From the NCBI RefSeq assembly GCF_002286975.1, contig NZ_NSKB01000002.1, positions 496,001-560,000 on the forward strand: a DNA stretch of 64,000 nucleotides. Direction: 5' to 3'. The DNA is from Halomonas salipaludis. Its GTDB lineage: Bacteria; Pseudomonadota; Gammaproteobacteria; Pseudomonadales; Halomonadaceae. The position numbers were made by a program, and so were the translations under genes. The notes beneath the pieces are model-generated. The model was given only the letters and a program-made list of their open reading frames with translations, searched no databases and was not told where the DNA came from. Positions 35,296-43,812 of this stretch are shown here, piece after piece; the first letter of the stretch is position 1, and the number at the start of each line of letters is the position of its first letter.

Positions 35296-35430
35296 AAGCG
35301 TGATCTCGGTGATCGTGTAGGAATACCCAGCCAGCTTAGCGACACCCAGCATGGTTCTACGGCCGGTGGCAATTGCGTTGCCAGCTCTCAATCAGGAGCG
35401 TGGAATGCCGAGCAAGGCTCTTTGATATAC

Positions 35431-35444
35431 TGTGATATATCACA
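35431..35444. promoter_or_regulatory. Perfect palindrome TGTGATATATCACA, operator candidate
   Basis: A 14-base perfect palindrome inside a longer near-symmetric AT-rich stretch, 136 bases before the GTG start of the dehydratase gene. The half-site TGTGA also resembles CRP half-sites, though a CRP site would have a six-base spacer and here it has four. It is a good candidate operator for the sugar-acid operon. It lies in a 481-base gap (35296-35776) in which I find no gene; the remainder has low coding character. Confidence 0.5.
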
Positions 35445-35776
35445 AATAGCAATGCGCTAGCATCGGGTCAAATAAATCCTTTTGCCACACACCATTCGCC
35501 TTCTCCTAACACCCACAGACGCCCTTCAACCGATTGATTTCAGGAGTATATTGAGAGCTTCTTCGGCACTTTATACTTTAGTTTAAAGGGTGCGTAATAT
35601 CCGCTAGCAGGCCGTGCTGGCAGGGTGCAGGTGTCGCGACCGCAACGCACATCACGTTACCGAAGGAACACTGCAAGTGGTGTCTCGAAGTGAGCGAAGT
35701 CTTACTTTCCGAAGGCAGGGGATACCTATGGATTCCGCTGCCACGCGGAGCATGGGGGAGGTAGACAAGCCGATCT

Positions 35777-36013
35777 TTAGCCAAGTGGATCCATGAACAC
35801 CTCAGCAAACTGGCGGAACTGATCCAGATGATGGCGACAGATCGCAAATACCACTTGCCAGTCAACCACCTCGGAGTTCTGCACCACGATATTGCGAAAG
35901 CCCACCGATTTACGCATATCCTCCGCTAGCTCACGGCTGATGACGCCTCGCTCGGCAAGCACCTCGAATCTGGACCATGGTAATTGGCGAGGGCTGATCA
36001 GCGCTTGATCCAT
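35777..36013 (-). pseudogene. hepT: Truncated and mutated HepT toxin (HEPN family)
   Basis: 78 residues, about half the normal HepT length. It matches only the C-terminal half of the family: FEVLAERGVISRELAEDMRK, VGFRN, and DWQVVFAICRHHLDQFRQFA. The catalytic R-X4-H-X-Y motif should read like RNIAVHEY; here it is RNIVVQNS, so the histidine is glutamine and the tyrosine is serine. The N-terminal helices are missing at the point where the MntA gene ends, and the two frames overlap by 16 bases. Very likely a dead toxin, though a leftover partner-binding role cannot be ruled out. Confidence 0.75.
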
Positions 36014-36414
36014 GCCTTCTGCCTTGCCCTCAAAATCCGCTGCTGCAGCGGCACGAAGTCTTCATTATCAATGATATTGCGATAGACCAGCTTGGCCCAG
36101 GCGGTATCACTGCCCTTCAACCGCACTCCACTGGTCACGATCTGGGTCAGCAGTGGCTGGCCCGCCGTCCTGAGGTCGATCAGATCCACCGAACGCCCAA
36201 AGGCCAGCGCCAACGCCTCGATCATGGCGACTTCTTGCTCGGCGGAGAGTGGCTGCGACGCTTCTACCGCCACGTCGATATCACTCTCGAGTCGCTCGCT
36301 CCCATGTGCCATCGAGCCGAACAGCACGATCTGTTCAATACCTTCGACACCCTCCAGCGCATGGAGGACAGCCTGGCAGGTGGCCGAAAATTGGGCGTCA
36401 ATTGGGATGCTCAT
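35998..36414 (-). CDS. mntA: MntA-type nucleotidyltransferase antitoxin
   Basis: 138 residues of the minimal nucleotidyltransferase family. The active-site motif is intact: LFGSMAHGSERLESDIDVAV (GSX10DXD), with a further acidic residue in SVDLIDL. In HepT/MntA pairs this enzyme adds AMP to the toxin tyrosine and so silences it. The toxin frame downstream has lost that tyrosine and its first half, so the antitoxin appears to have outlived its target. The start ATG at 36414 lies 33 bases after the TRAP large-subunit stop, same strand. Confidence 0.88.
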   Translation of the reverse strand: MSIPIDAQFSATCQAVLHALEGVEGIEQIVLFGSMAHGSERLESDIDVAVEASQPLSAEQEVAMIEALALAFGRSVDLIDLRTAGQPLLTQIVTSGVRLKGSDTAWAKLVYRNIIDNEDFVPLQQRILRARQKAWIKR

Positions 36415-36447
36415 CGCAATGACCTAACGTGGGTAGCGACATGCCGC

Positions 36448-37713
36448 TCAGCGCCCGATCAGCCCGGTGGTCAGCCACGGCTGCCAGGCCAGCAGCACCA
36501 GGGTCGCCAGGGTCGCGAGCAGGAACGGGATCAGCGCGCGGAAGATGCGCAGCGTCGAGGCGCCGGTCATCGATGAGGCAATGAACAGCCCCGCCCCCAC
36601 CGGTGGCGTGAGCAGGCCGAGCACCAGGGTCAGGCACACCACCACGCCGAACTGGTAGGGGCTGATGCCAAACTGCTGGGTGGCGATGGGCAGCAGGATC
36701 GGCACCACCAGGATCAGCGCGGCGATGCCGTCGATGACCATGCCCACCAGCAGCAGCGAGCCGATCACCAACAGCAGGAACAGGAAGGGGTCGGTGGTCA
36801 GCGCCGAGATCGCCGCCGCCGCCATCTGCGGCAGACGCTCGTAGGTCACCACCCAGCCGAACACCCCGGCGGCGGCGATCAGCATGATCACCAGCCCGGC
36901 GTTGACCGCGGTACGCGTCAGCACCCGCGGCAGTTGGCCCAGCGTCAGCTCGCCGTAGAGCAGGCGCCCCAGCAACAGCGCCGCCAGCGAGGCCAGCGCC
37001 GCGGATTCGGTGGGCGTCGCCACCCCGAGCAGAATCCCGCCGATGATGATCAGCGGGATCGACAGCGCCGGCACGCCCATGATCAGCGCCCGGCGCGCCT
37101 CGTCGCGGGTCGGCCAGTTGCCCTTGGGGTACTGCTGGCGCAGCCCGACCACGGCAATCGCCAGGAAAAAGCTGAAGCCCAGCAGCAGCCCGGGCAGGAT
37201 GCCGGCGATGAACATCTCGGCGATCGGTACCTGGGCGATCACCCCGAACAGCACGAACAGCATCGACGGCGGAATGATCGGCGACAGCAGGCCGCCAGCG
37301 GCGGTGATCGCCGCGCTGTAGGGCTTGTCGTAGCCTTCGCGCTCCATGGCCGGCACCATGGCCCGCGACATGATCGCGATCTGCGATGCCGCCGAGCCGA
37401 TGATCGCCGCCATCATCATGTTGGCGACCAGGTTGATATAGGCCAGGCCGCCGCGGAAGCCGCCCACCAGCAGCCGCGCCAGATCGATCAGGCGGCGAGT
37501 GACCCCGCCCTCGTTCATCAGCTCGCCGGCCAGCATAAACAGCGGAATCGCCAGCAGCCCGTAGCTCTCGATGGCACCAAACAGCTGCTGCGGGTAGGAC
37601 TCGAACAGCACCGTATTGCCCGAATCGGCGATATACCACGCCGCGGTGAGCGCCAGCACCAGGGCGATGGGCACCGCGGCGAGCAGCAGGATGGCAAACA
37701 CCACCACGGTCAT
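36448..37713 (-). CDS. dctM: TRAP transporter large permease subunit (DctM family), fourth system
   Basis: 421 residues from the ATG at 37713 (MTVVVFAILLLAAVPIALVL), overlapping the DctQ stop by ATGA; a longer frame upstream lies inside dctQ. DctM features: PLFMLAGELMNEGGVTRRLI, the AAIIGSAASQIAIMSRAMVP and LSPIIPPSMLFVLFGVI stretches, and LGLLTPPVGAGLFIASSMTG near the end. Composition matches the high-GC chromosome, unlike the TRAP genes at 29-32 kb. It forms one transporter with the next two genes. Confidence 0.94.
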   Translation of the reverse strand: MTVVVFAILLLAAVPIALVLALTAAWYIADSGNTVLFESYPQQLFGAIESYGLLAIPLFMLAGELMNEGGVTRRLIDLARLLVGGFRGGLAYINLVANMMMAAIIGSAASQIAIMSRAMVPAMEREGYDKPYSAAITAAGGLLSPIIPPSMLFVLFGVIAQVPIAEMFIAGILPGLLLGFSFFLAIAVVGLRQQYPKGNWPTRDEARRALIMGVPALSIPLIIIGGILLGVATPTESAALASLAALLLGRLLYGELTLGQLPRVLTRTAVNAGLVIMLIAAAGVFGWVVTYERLPQMAAAAISALTTDPFLFLLLVIGSLLLVGMVIDGIAALILVVPILLPIATQQFGISPYQFGVVVCLTLVLGLLTPPVGAGLFIASSMTGASTLRIFRALIPFLLATLATLVLLAWQPWLTTGLIGR

Positions 37714-38276
37714 CGGCTGGGCTCCTCGGCCGGTGCTCGCAGGTCGCGCAGCGCCTGGCACAGGTTACTGACGCCGTGCAGCGTCAGCGACACGGCGAAC
37801 AGCGGCATGATCAGCCACACCCAGAACTTCCTGATGCCCAGGGTCGAGGTGTTCTCGGCGTAGATGAAGTTGAAGGTCTGGCCTTGGAAGGCCTGGACAT
37901 CGAAACCGGCGCGCCACAGCGCCAGCGGCTGATACCAGCGCCAGCACAGCCACAGCATGAGTAGCGCGAAGGTCAGCACGGTGAGGTCGACGAACAGCGA
38001 CAGCCAGCGCCGCGGGCGACCCGGCAGCGCATCGCTGAGCAGCGTCACGGCGATGCCCTGGCGGCGCTTGAGCACCGCCGAGGCGATCAGGAAGGTCATC
38101 CAGATCATCGCATAGATGGCCAGCTCGCTGATCCAGTAGAGCGGGCTACCCGCAGCGCGAAAGGCGATATTGACCAGGATCAGCAGGGTCACCGCGGCGG
38201 CCAGTGCCGCCGCGACGATCTCTTCGAGTCGGGCCAACCGCAGGGAGAGGCGTGACAGCATGGCGCGTTCGTTCAC
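37710..38276 (-). CDS. dctQ: TRAP transporter small permease subunit (DctQ family), fourth system
   Basis: 188 residues with four hydrophobic segments and the DctQ-type stretches WISELAIYAMIWMTFLIASA and VLKRRQGIAVTLLSDALPG. The start is a GTG at 38276 that overlaps the receptor stop (GTGA). The ATG at 38261 is a possible alternative, because GAGGAG lies directly against the GTG. It has an extended periplasmic or linker part around QAFQGQTFNFIYAENTSTLG. Operon order is P-Q-M. Confidence 0.9.
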   Translation of the reverse strand: MNERAMLSRLSLRLARLEEIVAAALAAAVTLLILVNIAFRAAGSPLYWISELAIYAMIWMTFLIASAVLKRRQGIAVTLLSDALPGRPRRWLSLFVDLTVLTFALLMLWLCWRWYQPLALWRAGFDVQAFQGQTFNFIYAENTSTLGIRKFWVWLIMPLFAVSLTLHGVSNLCQALRDLRAPAEEPSR

Positions 38277-39259
38277 TCCTCGCGCAGGCGCTCAGCTTCC
38301 TCGCGCAGCGCCTCGAGGGACGGCGCCTTGTCGGCCCAGATACCTTCCCACTCGGCGATGGCGTCGCTGAAGAACTCGGCGTCGGCCTCGACGATATTGA
38401 GGTCGAGCTCGCGGATCTCGGCTTCCTGCTCGGCGTCCTGCTGCTGGAAGCCGGTGATCACGTTGTCGAGGTGCTCGGCCATGGCGGTGCGGATCATGTC
38501 CTGGTCGTCCTCCTCCAACTCGTTCCATACCCGACCCGAGACCACGCCCACCATGGGGAACATCATATGGTTGGAGATCAGTAGGTTATCGGCCTGCTCG
38601 TGGAATTTAAGAATCAGGATCGAGTCGAAATCCATGTCGATGGCGTCGACCTGGCCGTTGGCCAGCGCATCGTAGACCTCGAGCAGCGGCAGCGGCGCCG
38701 GCGCCGCACCGGTGGCGGTGTAGAAGTCGCGGATCGGATCGAACGGGGTAATGCGCAGGCGCTGGCCGCGCATGTCGTCGACGCTCTCGATGGGCGAACG
38801 CGACAGCACCTGGCGCATGCCCACCATGCCGTAGCCCATGCCGACCAGGCCCACCCCGCCGGGCAGCTGGTCGAGCAGCGCATTGGCGGCGTCGGACTGC
38901 AGCAAGCGCGCGGCGTGATCGACGCCATCCACCAGGTAGGGCGCATAGAGCGCACCGAAGTCCGGCACCCGGTTGGAGATCTCGGCGATGGTCAGAAAGG
39001 CCATGTCCAGTGCGCCGGTCTGCAGCTGCTGAACCATCTGCGCCTCGTTGCCGAGCTGCTGGGCCGGGTAGACGCTGACGCTGTGCTCGCCGCCGGAACG
39101 CTCGGCGAGGGTCTCGGCGAAGGCCTCGGCCTCCTGGGACCACATGTGCTGGGGTGGGGTGATCAATCCCAGGCGAAACTCCCGCGCCTGGGCGGAGAGC
39201 GAAGCAGTAGCGAAGGTGGTGGCCGCAACGGCCAGTGTCAGCGTCTTGAGGGGGCGCAT
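38273..39259 (-). CDS. dctP: TRAP transporter substrate-binding protein (DctP family), fourth system
   Basis: 328 residues. The signal peptide is MRPLKTLTLAVAATTFATAS, cleaved near SAQAREF. The DctP body is HMWSQEAEAFAETLAERSGG, then SVSVYPAQQLGNEAQMVQQL, DMRGQRLRITPFDPIRDFYT and YDALANGQVDAIDMDFDSIL. The usual ligand-binding arginine lies in RLRITPFDPIRDF. The C-terminal 60 residues are strongly acidic, in line with a halophile's periplasm. First gene of the P-Q-M operon. The ligand is unknown and no catabolic genes adjoin it. Confidence 0.93.
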   Translation of the reverse strand: MRPLKTLTLAVAATTFATASLSAQAREFRLGLITPPQHMWSQEAEAFAETLAERSGGEHSVSVYPAQQLGNEAQMVQQLQTGALDMAFLTIAEISNRVPDFGALYAPYLVDGVDHAARLLQSDAANALLDQLPGGVGLVGMGYGMVGMRQVLSRSPIESVDDMRGQRLRITPFDPIRDFYTATGAAPAPLPLLEVYDALANGQVDAIDMDFDSILILKFHEQADNLLISNHMMFPMVGVVSGRVWNELEEDDQDMIRTAMAEHLDNVITGFQQQDAEQEAEIRELDLNIVEADAEFFSDAIAEWEGIWADKAPSLEALREEAERLREE

Positions 39260-39415
39260 GAGAGCCTCGTCGTTATCGGAATAGTATGGAGCTCGACAAG
39301 GTTACCTCAGCGCCCGCGTTGATGGCACCCGGCTTTAGCTACCGATTGCGGCAGCCATCCCTGCCGTTCCGGCTACACTGGCGCATACTGACACCTATCT
39401 ATTCAGGAACCCTCA

Positions 39416-40255
39416 ATGCTGGATTCCGACAACCTCCGACCCGACATCGGCGCTGCCCCAGCTGCCCCGCTATGCCTCGAACTCGCCTATCGCCCGCCCT
39501 ATGCCTGGCAAGCCCTGCGCGACTTCCATGCCAAGCGCGCCATTCATGGCCTGGAGTGGGTCGATGACGACCGCTATGGCCGGACCATACGCTGGGGACA
39601 GGCACGCGGCCGCTTCAGCGCTGTTCACCACCCAGATCGCCATGCCTTCGAGGTGCATCTGCAGCTCGATGCTCCCTCTATGCTCGACCCGGTAATAGGT
39701 AATATCCGCCGAGTGCTCGACCTCGACGCCGATACGGCACTGATCGAGTCGCACCTGGCCAAGGCGCTGCCTAGCTTGGCCCTGGTGGAGGGGCTGCGCC
39801 TGCCCGGCACCTGGACGGCATTCGAGGCCGGGGTACGGGCGATCCTCGGCCAGCAGGTCTCGGTGGCGGCGGCCCGGCGCCTGGTTACCATCCTGGTCAG
39901 CGAGCTGGGCGACGCCGAGGCCGACGGCCAGCGCCACTTCCCCAGCGCCGAACAGATCGCCGCCAGTGAGCTGGCCTTTCTCGGCATGCCGGATGCCCGC
40001 CGCCAGACCCTGCGCCGCTTCGCCGCCTGGCATGCCTGCGGAGAGGCCGGCGAGGATCCGCGCGCCTGGACCACTCTCAAAGGCATCGGCCCGTGGAGCG
40101 CCGACTACGCCGCGTTGCGCGGCACCTCGCACCCGGATATCTGGCTAGCCGGCGACCTGGGAATCCGCAAGGCGCTACCAGCCCTGCACGACGCCGACCC
40201 GCAGCGCGCCACTCCCTGGCGCAGCTACCTCACCTTTCAACTCTGGAGTCGTTGA
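39416..40255 (+). CDS. alkA: DNA-3-methyladenine glycosylase II (AlkA family)
   Basis: 279 residues. AlkA cuts alkylated bases out of DNA. An AlkA_N domain occupies about residues 20-95. The glycosylase core holds VRAILGQQVSVAAARRLV, the helix-hairpin-helix TLKGIGPWSADYAALRG (219-236), and the catalytic aspartate D247 in LAGDLGIRKAL. It is close to the AlkA part found at the end of Ada-AlkA fusions, but here no Ada domain precedes it. Single gene, divergent from the TRAP receptor gene. Confidence 0.93.
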   Translation: MLDSDNLRPDIGAAPAAPLCLELAYRPPYAWQALRDFHAKRAIHGLEWVDDDRYGRTIRWGQARGRFSAVHHPDRHAFEVHLQLDAPSMLDPVIGNIRRVLDLDADTALIESHLAKALPSLALVEGLRLPGTWTAFEAGVRAILGQQVSVAAARRLVTILVSELGDAEADGQRHFPSAEQIAASELAFLGMPDARRQTLRRFAAWHACGEAGEDPRAWTTLKGIGPWSADYAALRGTSHPDIWLAGDLGIRKALPALHDADPQRATPWRSYLTFQLWSR

Positions 40256-40529
40256 TCCAACATAGAATGTGACAATTACGATCATCCATAAAACTTATTA
40301 AACATGGCGATATATCTCGGCCAGAACCGCACTCAATGAAAATTAGCAGGATCGGGCAATCTTCCGCGACAAATGCGCCTACTGGTGATGGCCATCCCCC
40401 CTATCATCTCTCTCACGGTCGTCACGACCGACATGCTGTCCACCGGGCATCCACGGGCAACGTCCATCAGGTCACCGCGACAGGCAAGCCCGGCAAGACG
40501 GAATGTCATTCAACGAGAGGGTTATCACC

Positions 40530-40901
40530 ATGAAATACACCACCATCATCATGCAAACCATCACCGCCGGTGCCCTGGTCATGGGCCTGGCCGCCCAAGC
40601 CACTGCCTCCAACGCCACTCAGGTGCGCTTCGAGGTCGGTAGTCCAGCCCTCGGCGGCACACAGGAAGGCATCCACGAGTACCGCGTCGCTGCCGAGGAT
40701 AATCAGTCCAGCGAGAACTACGGCGCCGGACACTACCGCACCACCTTCGAGGTCGGCAGCCCAGGACTCGGTGGCACACGGGAAGGCGTCCACCGTCAGC
40801 GCGTCGAGGTCGAGAGTCTTCAGGCCGCTGATCGCGATGTTGCCCAGTCCGAGCGTGCCGGCCCTAGCGTCGACAGCCCAACTCAAGGCACTCGCGGCTA
40901 A
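40530..40901 (+). CDS. Small exported protein with two tandem repeats, unknown function
   Basis: 123 residues. The signal peptide is MKYTTIIMQTITAGALVMGL, cleaved near ATASN. The mature part carries two copies of one motif about 40 residues apart: RFEVGSPALGGTQEGIH.YRV at residue 32 onward and TFEVGSPGLGGTREGVHRQRV after it. The second half of each copy is polar and disordered-looking. GAGAGGG precedes the start at 40530, and a clean terminator follows the stop, so it is a separately expressed gene. The family is not recognised; secreted or periplasmic location is likely. Confidence 0.75.
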   Translation: MKYTTIIMQTITAGALVMGLAAQATASNATQVRFEVGSPALGGTQEGIHEYRVAAEDNQSSENYGAGHYRTTFEVGSPGLGGTREGVHRQRVEVESLQAADRDVAQSERAGPSVDSPTQGTRG

Positions 40902-40936
40902 GCACCGCCGAGACAACTAGCGCGACGCAAGCACCG

Positions 40937-40966
40937 CGGGCCACCCACTTGGGTGGCCCGTTTGCG
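40937..40966 (+). terminator. Rho-independent terminator after the small repeat protein
   Basis: A 10-base perfect stem CGGGCCACCC / GGGTGGCCCG with loop ACTT, followed by TTTGCG on the plus strand, 35 bases after the stop at 40901. It separates this gene from the DsbA-like isomerase gene. Confidence 0.8.
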
Positions 40967-41039
40967 TATTGCCCCCTGCATGCAGCTACACTTACCCGAC
41001 CGCTCGCTGATATCAGCACGCGGAATACAGGGAATCAGC

Positions 41040-41636
41040 ATGCACATCACCTACTACTTCAGCCAGGTCTCTCCCTGGTCCTACCTGGGGCACGCCAAGA
41101 TCGGCGAGATCGCCTCACGATACGACGCCACAATCGACTATGTGCCGGTTACCCTGAGCGCTGTCTTCCCCCGCACCGGTGGGCTGCCACTCCCCAAGCG
41201 GGCACCCGAGCGTCAGGCCTATCGCATGGCGGAGTTGAAGCGCTGGCCACAGCTGCGCGGCGTGCCGCTCAACGTGGAACCGCGACACTTTCCCACCGAC
41301 GATCGCCCGGCCGCCCGCCTGGTATTGACCGCCAAGGCGCAGGGGCACGATATCGCCCAGCTATCGCTGGCTATCCTGCGGGCCTGCTGGCATGAAGAAC
41401 GCGACGTCGGCGATCTTGCCACCCTGGGTGAGATCGCCACGGCGTTTGGCCTGGATGGACCGGCCCTGCTCGAGGCGTCGGAAGCCGAAACGGGGCAGAA
41501 GCGTCTCGATGACGCCTGCGAGCAGGCAATTACCGCCGGCTGCTTCGGCGCTCCCTGGTACGATGTCGATGGTGAACCCTTCTGGGGCCAGGACCGCCTC
41601 GAGCTGGTGGAGAAGAAGCTGGCCGGCGAGCTATAG
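41040..41636 (+). CDS. 2-hydroxychromene-2-carboxylate isomerase / DsbA-like thioredoxin-fold protein
   Basis: 198 residues, thioredoxin fold of the DsbA/kappa glutathione-transferase group. The N-terminal YYFSQVSPWSYLGHAKI has S-P-W-S where DsbA has CXXC, so it is not a disulfide oxidase; the serine suits glutathione binding as in HCCA isomerases. The C-terminal CFGAPWYDVDGEPFWGQDRL is the family's cis-proline loop and closing motif. The start ATG at 41040 follows a short gap after the terminator. Isomerisation in aromatic degradation is the family reference; the real substrate is unknown. Confidence 0.88.
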   Translation: MHITYYFSQVSPWSYLGHAKIGEIASRYDATIDYVPVTLSAVFPRTGGLPLPKRAPERQAYRMAELKRWPQLRGVPLNVEPRHFPTDDRPAARLVLTAKAQGHDIAQLSLAILRACWHEERDVGDLATLGEIATAFGLDGPALLEASEAETGQKRLDDACEQAITAGCFGAPWYDVDGEPFWGQDRLELVEKKLAGEL

Positions 41637-41660
41637 CCTGCGCCGACACGACTGAGCCCC

Positions 41661-42605
41661 TCAATGCGCCAGTGCCATGCCAGCAGCCTGCGGTGGGGGT
41701 AGCAGCGCCAGCGAGGCCTTCATTTCACGCACTTCCTCGCCCGGCGGCCGCCCGAACAGGCGCTTGAACTCACGGCTGAACTGCGACGCGCTCTCGTATC
41801 CCACCCTAGCCGCGGCCCCCGCCGCCGTCAGGCCATCGCGGATCATCATCAACCGGGCCTGATGCAGTCGGGTCGACTTGATGTACTGCAGAGGCGAGGT
41901 TTGCGTCACCGCCTTGAAGTGCACATGAAAGGCCGCTGGGCTCATGCCGACATCGCTTGCCAGACGGCCCACCTCGAGGGTGTCGGCATAATCCGCGTGG
42001 ATGCGCTGTAGGGCCTTGGCAATACGGCCGAACTGGCCTTGCTGGGCCAGCGCCGCTCGCGCACTGCTGCCCTGCTCACCGACCAACACCCGGTAGTAGA
42101 TCTCCCGTACGATCCCCGGCGCCAGCACCTGCGCCTCGGTGGGCGAAGAGAGTGCCTCGAGGAGCCTTAGCGTGGCATCCGCCATGGACTCCCCAAGCGG
42201 CGTCGAGAGCATACCCCGTGGTGTCGACTCTGAACGTGCGTCCGCCTGGTCCAGCATGAAGGCCAGCTCAGCCACCGCGGCCATATCCAGCCGAATCGAT
42301 ATGGCCAGCAGCGGCTCCTCAGGGCTGGCCTCGGTATCCGAGGCAAAGGGCAGCGGCACCGACAGCACGAGATAGTGTAGGGCATCGTAGAGATACACGT
42401 CATCGCCCAGGTACCCCCACTTGCGCCCTTGGCAGACGATCACGATGCCCGGCTCATACAGCACCGGGGTGAGTTTCAGCGGGCGGTCCGAGCGCATGAA
42501 GCGCACTTCGTTCAACAGCGACTCGGTGTAGCCTTCATTCGGGGCAAGCAGATACAGCAGTTCGATCATTCGCTCTTGGGAATCCAAGGTAGGTCGCGTC
42601 GCCAA
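41661..42605 (-). CDS. AraC family transcriptional regulator (AraC_N type)
   Basis: 314 residues. The N-terminal AraC_N domain (to about 190) includes LTPVLYEPGIVIVCQGRKWG, and the C-terminal double helix-turn-helix runs from about 205 (LASDVGMSPAAFHVHFKAVT, RVGYESASQFSREFKRLFGR). It begins with a TTG at 42605 preceded by GGAGG nine bases away; the reading is secured by the matching start of the relic copy at 52415. The gene is convergent with the isomerase and divergent from nothing close. A shortened paralogue lies 10 kb to the right. Likely regulates an adjacent dehydrogenase. Confidence 0.9.
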   Translation of the reverse strand: MATRPTLDSQERMIELLYLLAPNEGYTESLLNEVRFMRSDRPLKLTPVLYEPGIVIVCQGRKWGYLGDDVYLYDALHYLVLSVPLPFASDTEASPEEPLLAISIRLDMAAVAELAFMLDQADARSESTPRGMLSTPLGESMADATLRLLEALSSPTEAQVLAPGIVREIYYRVLVGEQGSSARAALAQQGQFGRIAKALQRIHADYADTLEVGRLASDVGMSPAAFHVHFKAVTQTSPLQYIKSTRLHQARLMMIRDGLTAAGAAARVGYESASQFSREFKRLFGRPPGEEVREMKASLALLPPPQAAGMALAH

Positions 42606-42793
42606 GCGGTAGTCCCTCCTTTCGCTACACTTAGCATTTTAGGCAGACTTTTCTCGTCGATGACACCTAAAAAGCATGTAAAAAATATAATCAGGCAACA
42701 CTGCAATAGGAATGGTTGTTACGTAAGAGGAGCACCAACAGCCAGCGCATGCGCTGGCTGTTGGCTCTTTTGGATGACTCGTACCTGACGTCG

Positions 42794-43759
42794 TTACACC
42801 ACGTTTATCCATTTCTCACTGAGGAACCAGAGCTGCCTAGCCCTGTCGGCGTCGAGCGCGTAGGACTTCACACCGTCGGCAAAGGGGTTGGGGGTATCGT
42901 CGATCGGAGCGACCGCGCAGTCTTCGAGGTAGCGCCCGCCAATCTCGTCCTGGTCGGCCACGACGGCAGCCCAGACCGAGGTGGCGGCCGCCTGGGGAAT
43001 CTCTTTCAACTCGAGTGGGGGAAGACCCGCATCGGCGCGTGCTTTGCCCACCGTCTCGAAAAGTTCCTGCACCGCTTCCGGAGAGAAGTGACGGCCGAGG
43101 TCCGTCATGCTGTTCCCCGGCATCACCGATGCCGCGCGGATCCCGCGATCCCGATGCCGCCGGTCGAATTCCACGGCGAAGAGAGACGTGGCCGTCTTCG
43201 ACTTGCCATAGGCGACAAAGGGCTCGTACTCCTGTCGTTCGAAACCAGGATCATCCAGGTCGACATCGGCAACGCGGTGTGCCTGGGACGAGAGCATCAC
43301 CACGCGGCCATTGTCGGCGAGCAGCCGTTCGATCCGGTTAATCAAGGCAAAATGGCCGAGATAGTTGGCGGCAAACTGAAGCTCGAAGCCGTCCACCGTT
43401 TTTTCGAACGGCGTGGCCATTACCCCGGCGTTGGCGATGATGGCGTCGAACGGCGTCCCATCATCCAGCAGTGTGTCCGCACAGGCGCGAACACTCTGCA
43501 GGGAAGCCAGATCCAGCTCCACCAGTGCCAGATCGCCCCCGCCCTGCGACGCGGCGTCACGCACCGCTGCCGTGGCCGCCTCGGCTCTGGCGAGGTCCCT
43601 CACCGCACCGATGACACTGGCGCCCTTGGCCACGAGCGCACGGGCCGTTTCGAGCCCGATGCCCGCTGAAATCCCCGTCACGAGGAATCGCTTTCCGGTG
43701 AGCTCGATGCCGGCAAGCACCTCCACGGCGGTCGTCTTTGCACCCAGTTTCTCAGTCAT
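42794..43759 (-). CDS. Short-chain dehydrogenase/reductase (retinol-dehydrogenase-like SDR)
   Basis: 321 residues from the ATG at 43759. SDR motifs: cofactor site FLVTGISAGIGLETARALVA, IIANAGVMATPF in place of NNAG, active-site serine in VVMLSSQAHRV, and YGKSKTATSLFAVEF with the catalytic tyrosine and lysine. Its length and the QFAANYLGHFALINRI stretch fit the longer SDRs related to retinol dehydrogenases and protochlorophyllide reductases. It follows another SDR gene in the same direction 53 bases away, making a two-gene operon under the TetR-controlled promoter. Confidence 0.88.
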   Translation of the reverse strand: MTEKLGAKTTAVEVLAGIELTGKRFLVTGISAGIGLETARALVAKGASVIGAVRDLARAEAATAAVRDAASQGGGDLALVELDLASLQSVRACADTLLDDGTPFDAIIANAGVMATPFEKTVDGFELQFAANYLGHFALINRIERLLADNGRVVMLSSQAHRVADVDLDDPGFERQEYEPFVAYGKSKTATSLFAVEFDRRHRDRGIRAASVMPGNSMTDLGRHFSPEAVQELFETVGKARADAGLPPLELKEIPQAAATSVWAAVVADQDEIGGRYLEDCAVAPIDDTPNPFADGVKSYALDADRARQLWFLSEKWINVV

Positions 43760-43812
43760 TTCTTTTTCCTCTACCCAGTCATAGGGGAGCGTCTTCGCCC
43801 CATTCTTGATGC

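Noticed and set aside
35578-35865. 95-codon open frame on the minus strand before the HepT relic
   Set aside because: Overlaps the HepT relic and shows no family likeness, ribosome site or coding bias; the region is treated as non-coding.
40400-40435. Short hairpin CGGTCG-TCA-CGACCG before the small repeat protein
   Set aside because: Six-base stem with no T-run; such hairpins are expected by chance in GC-rich DNA.
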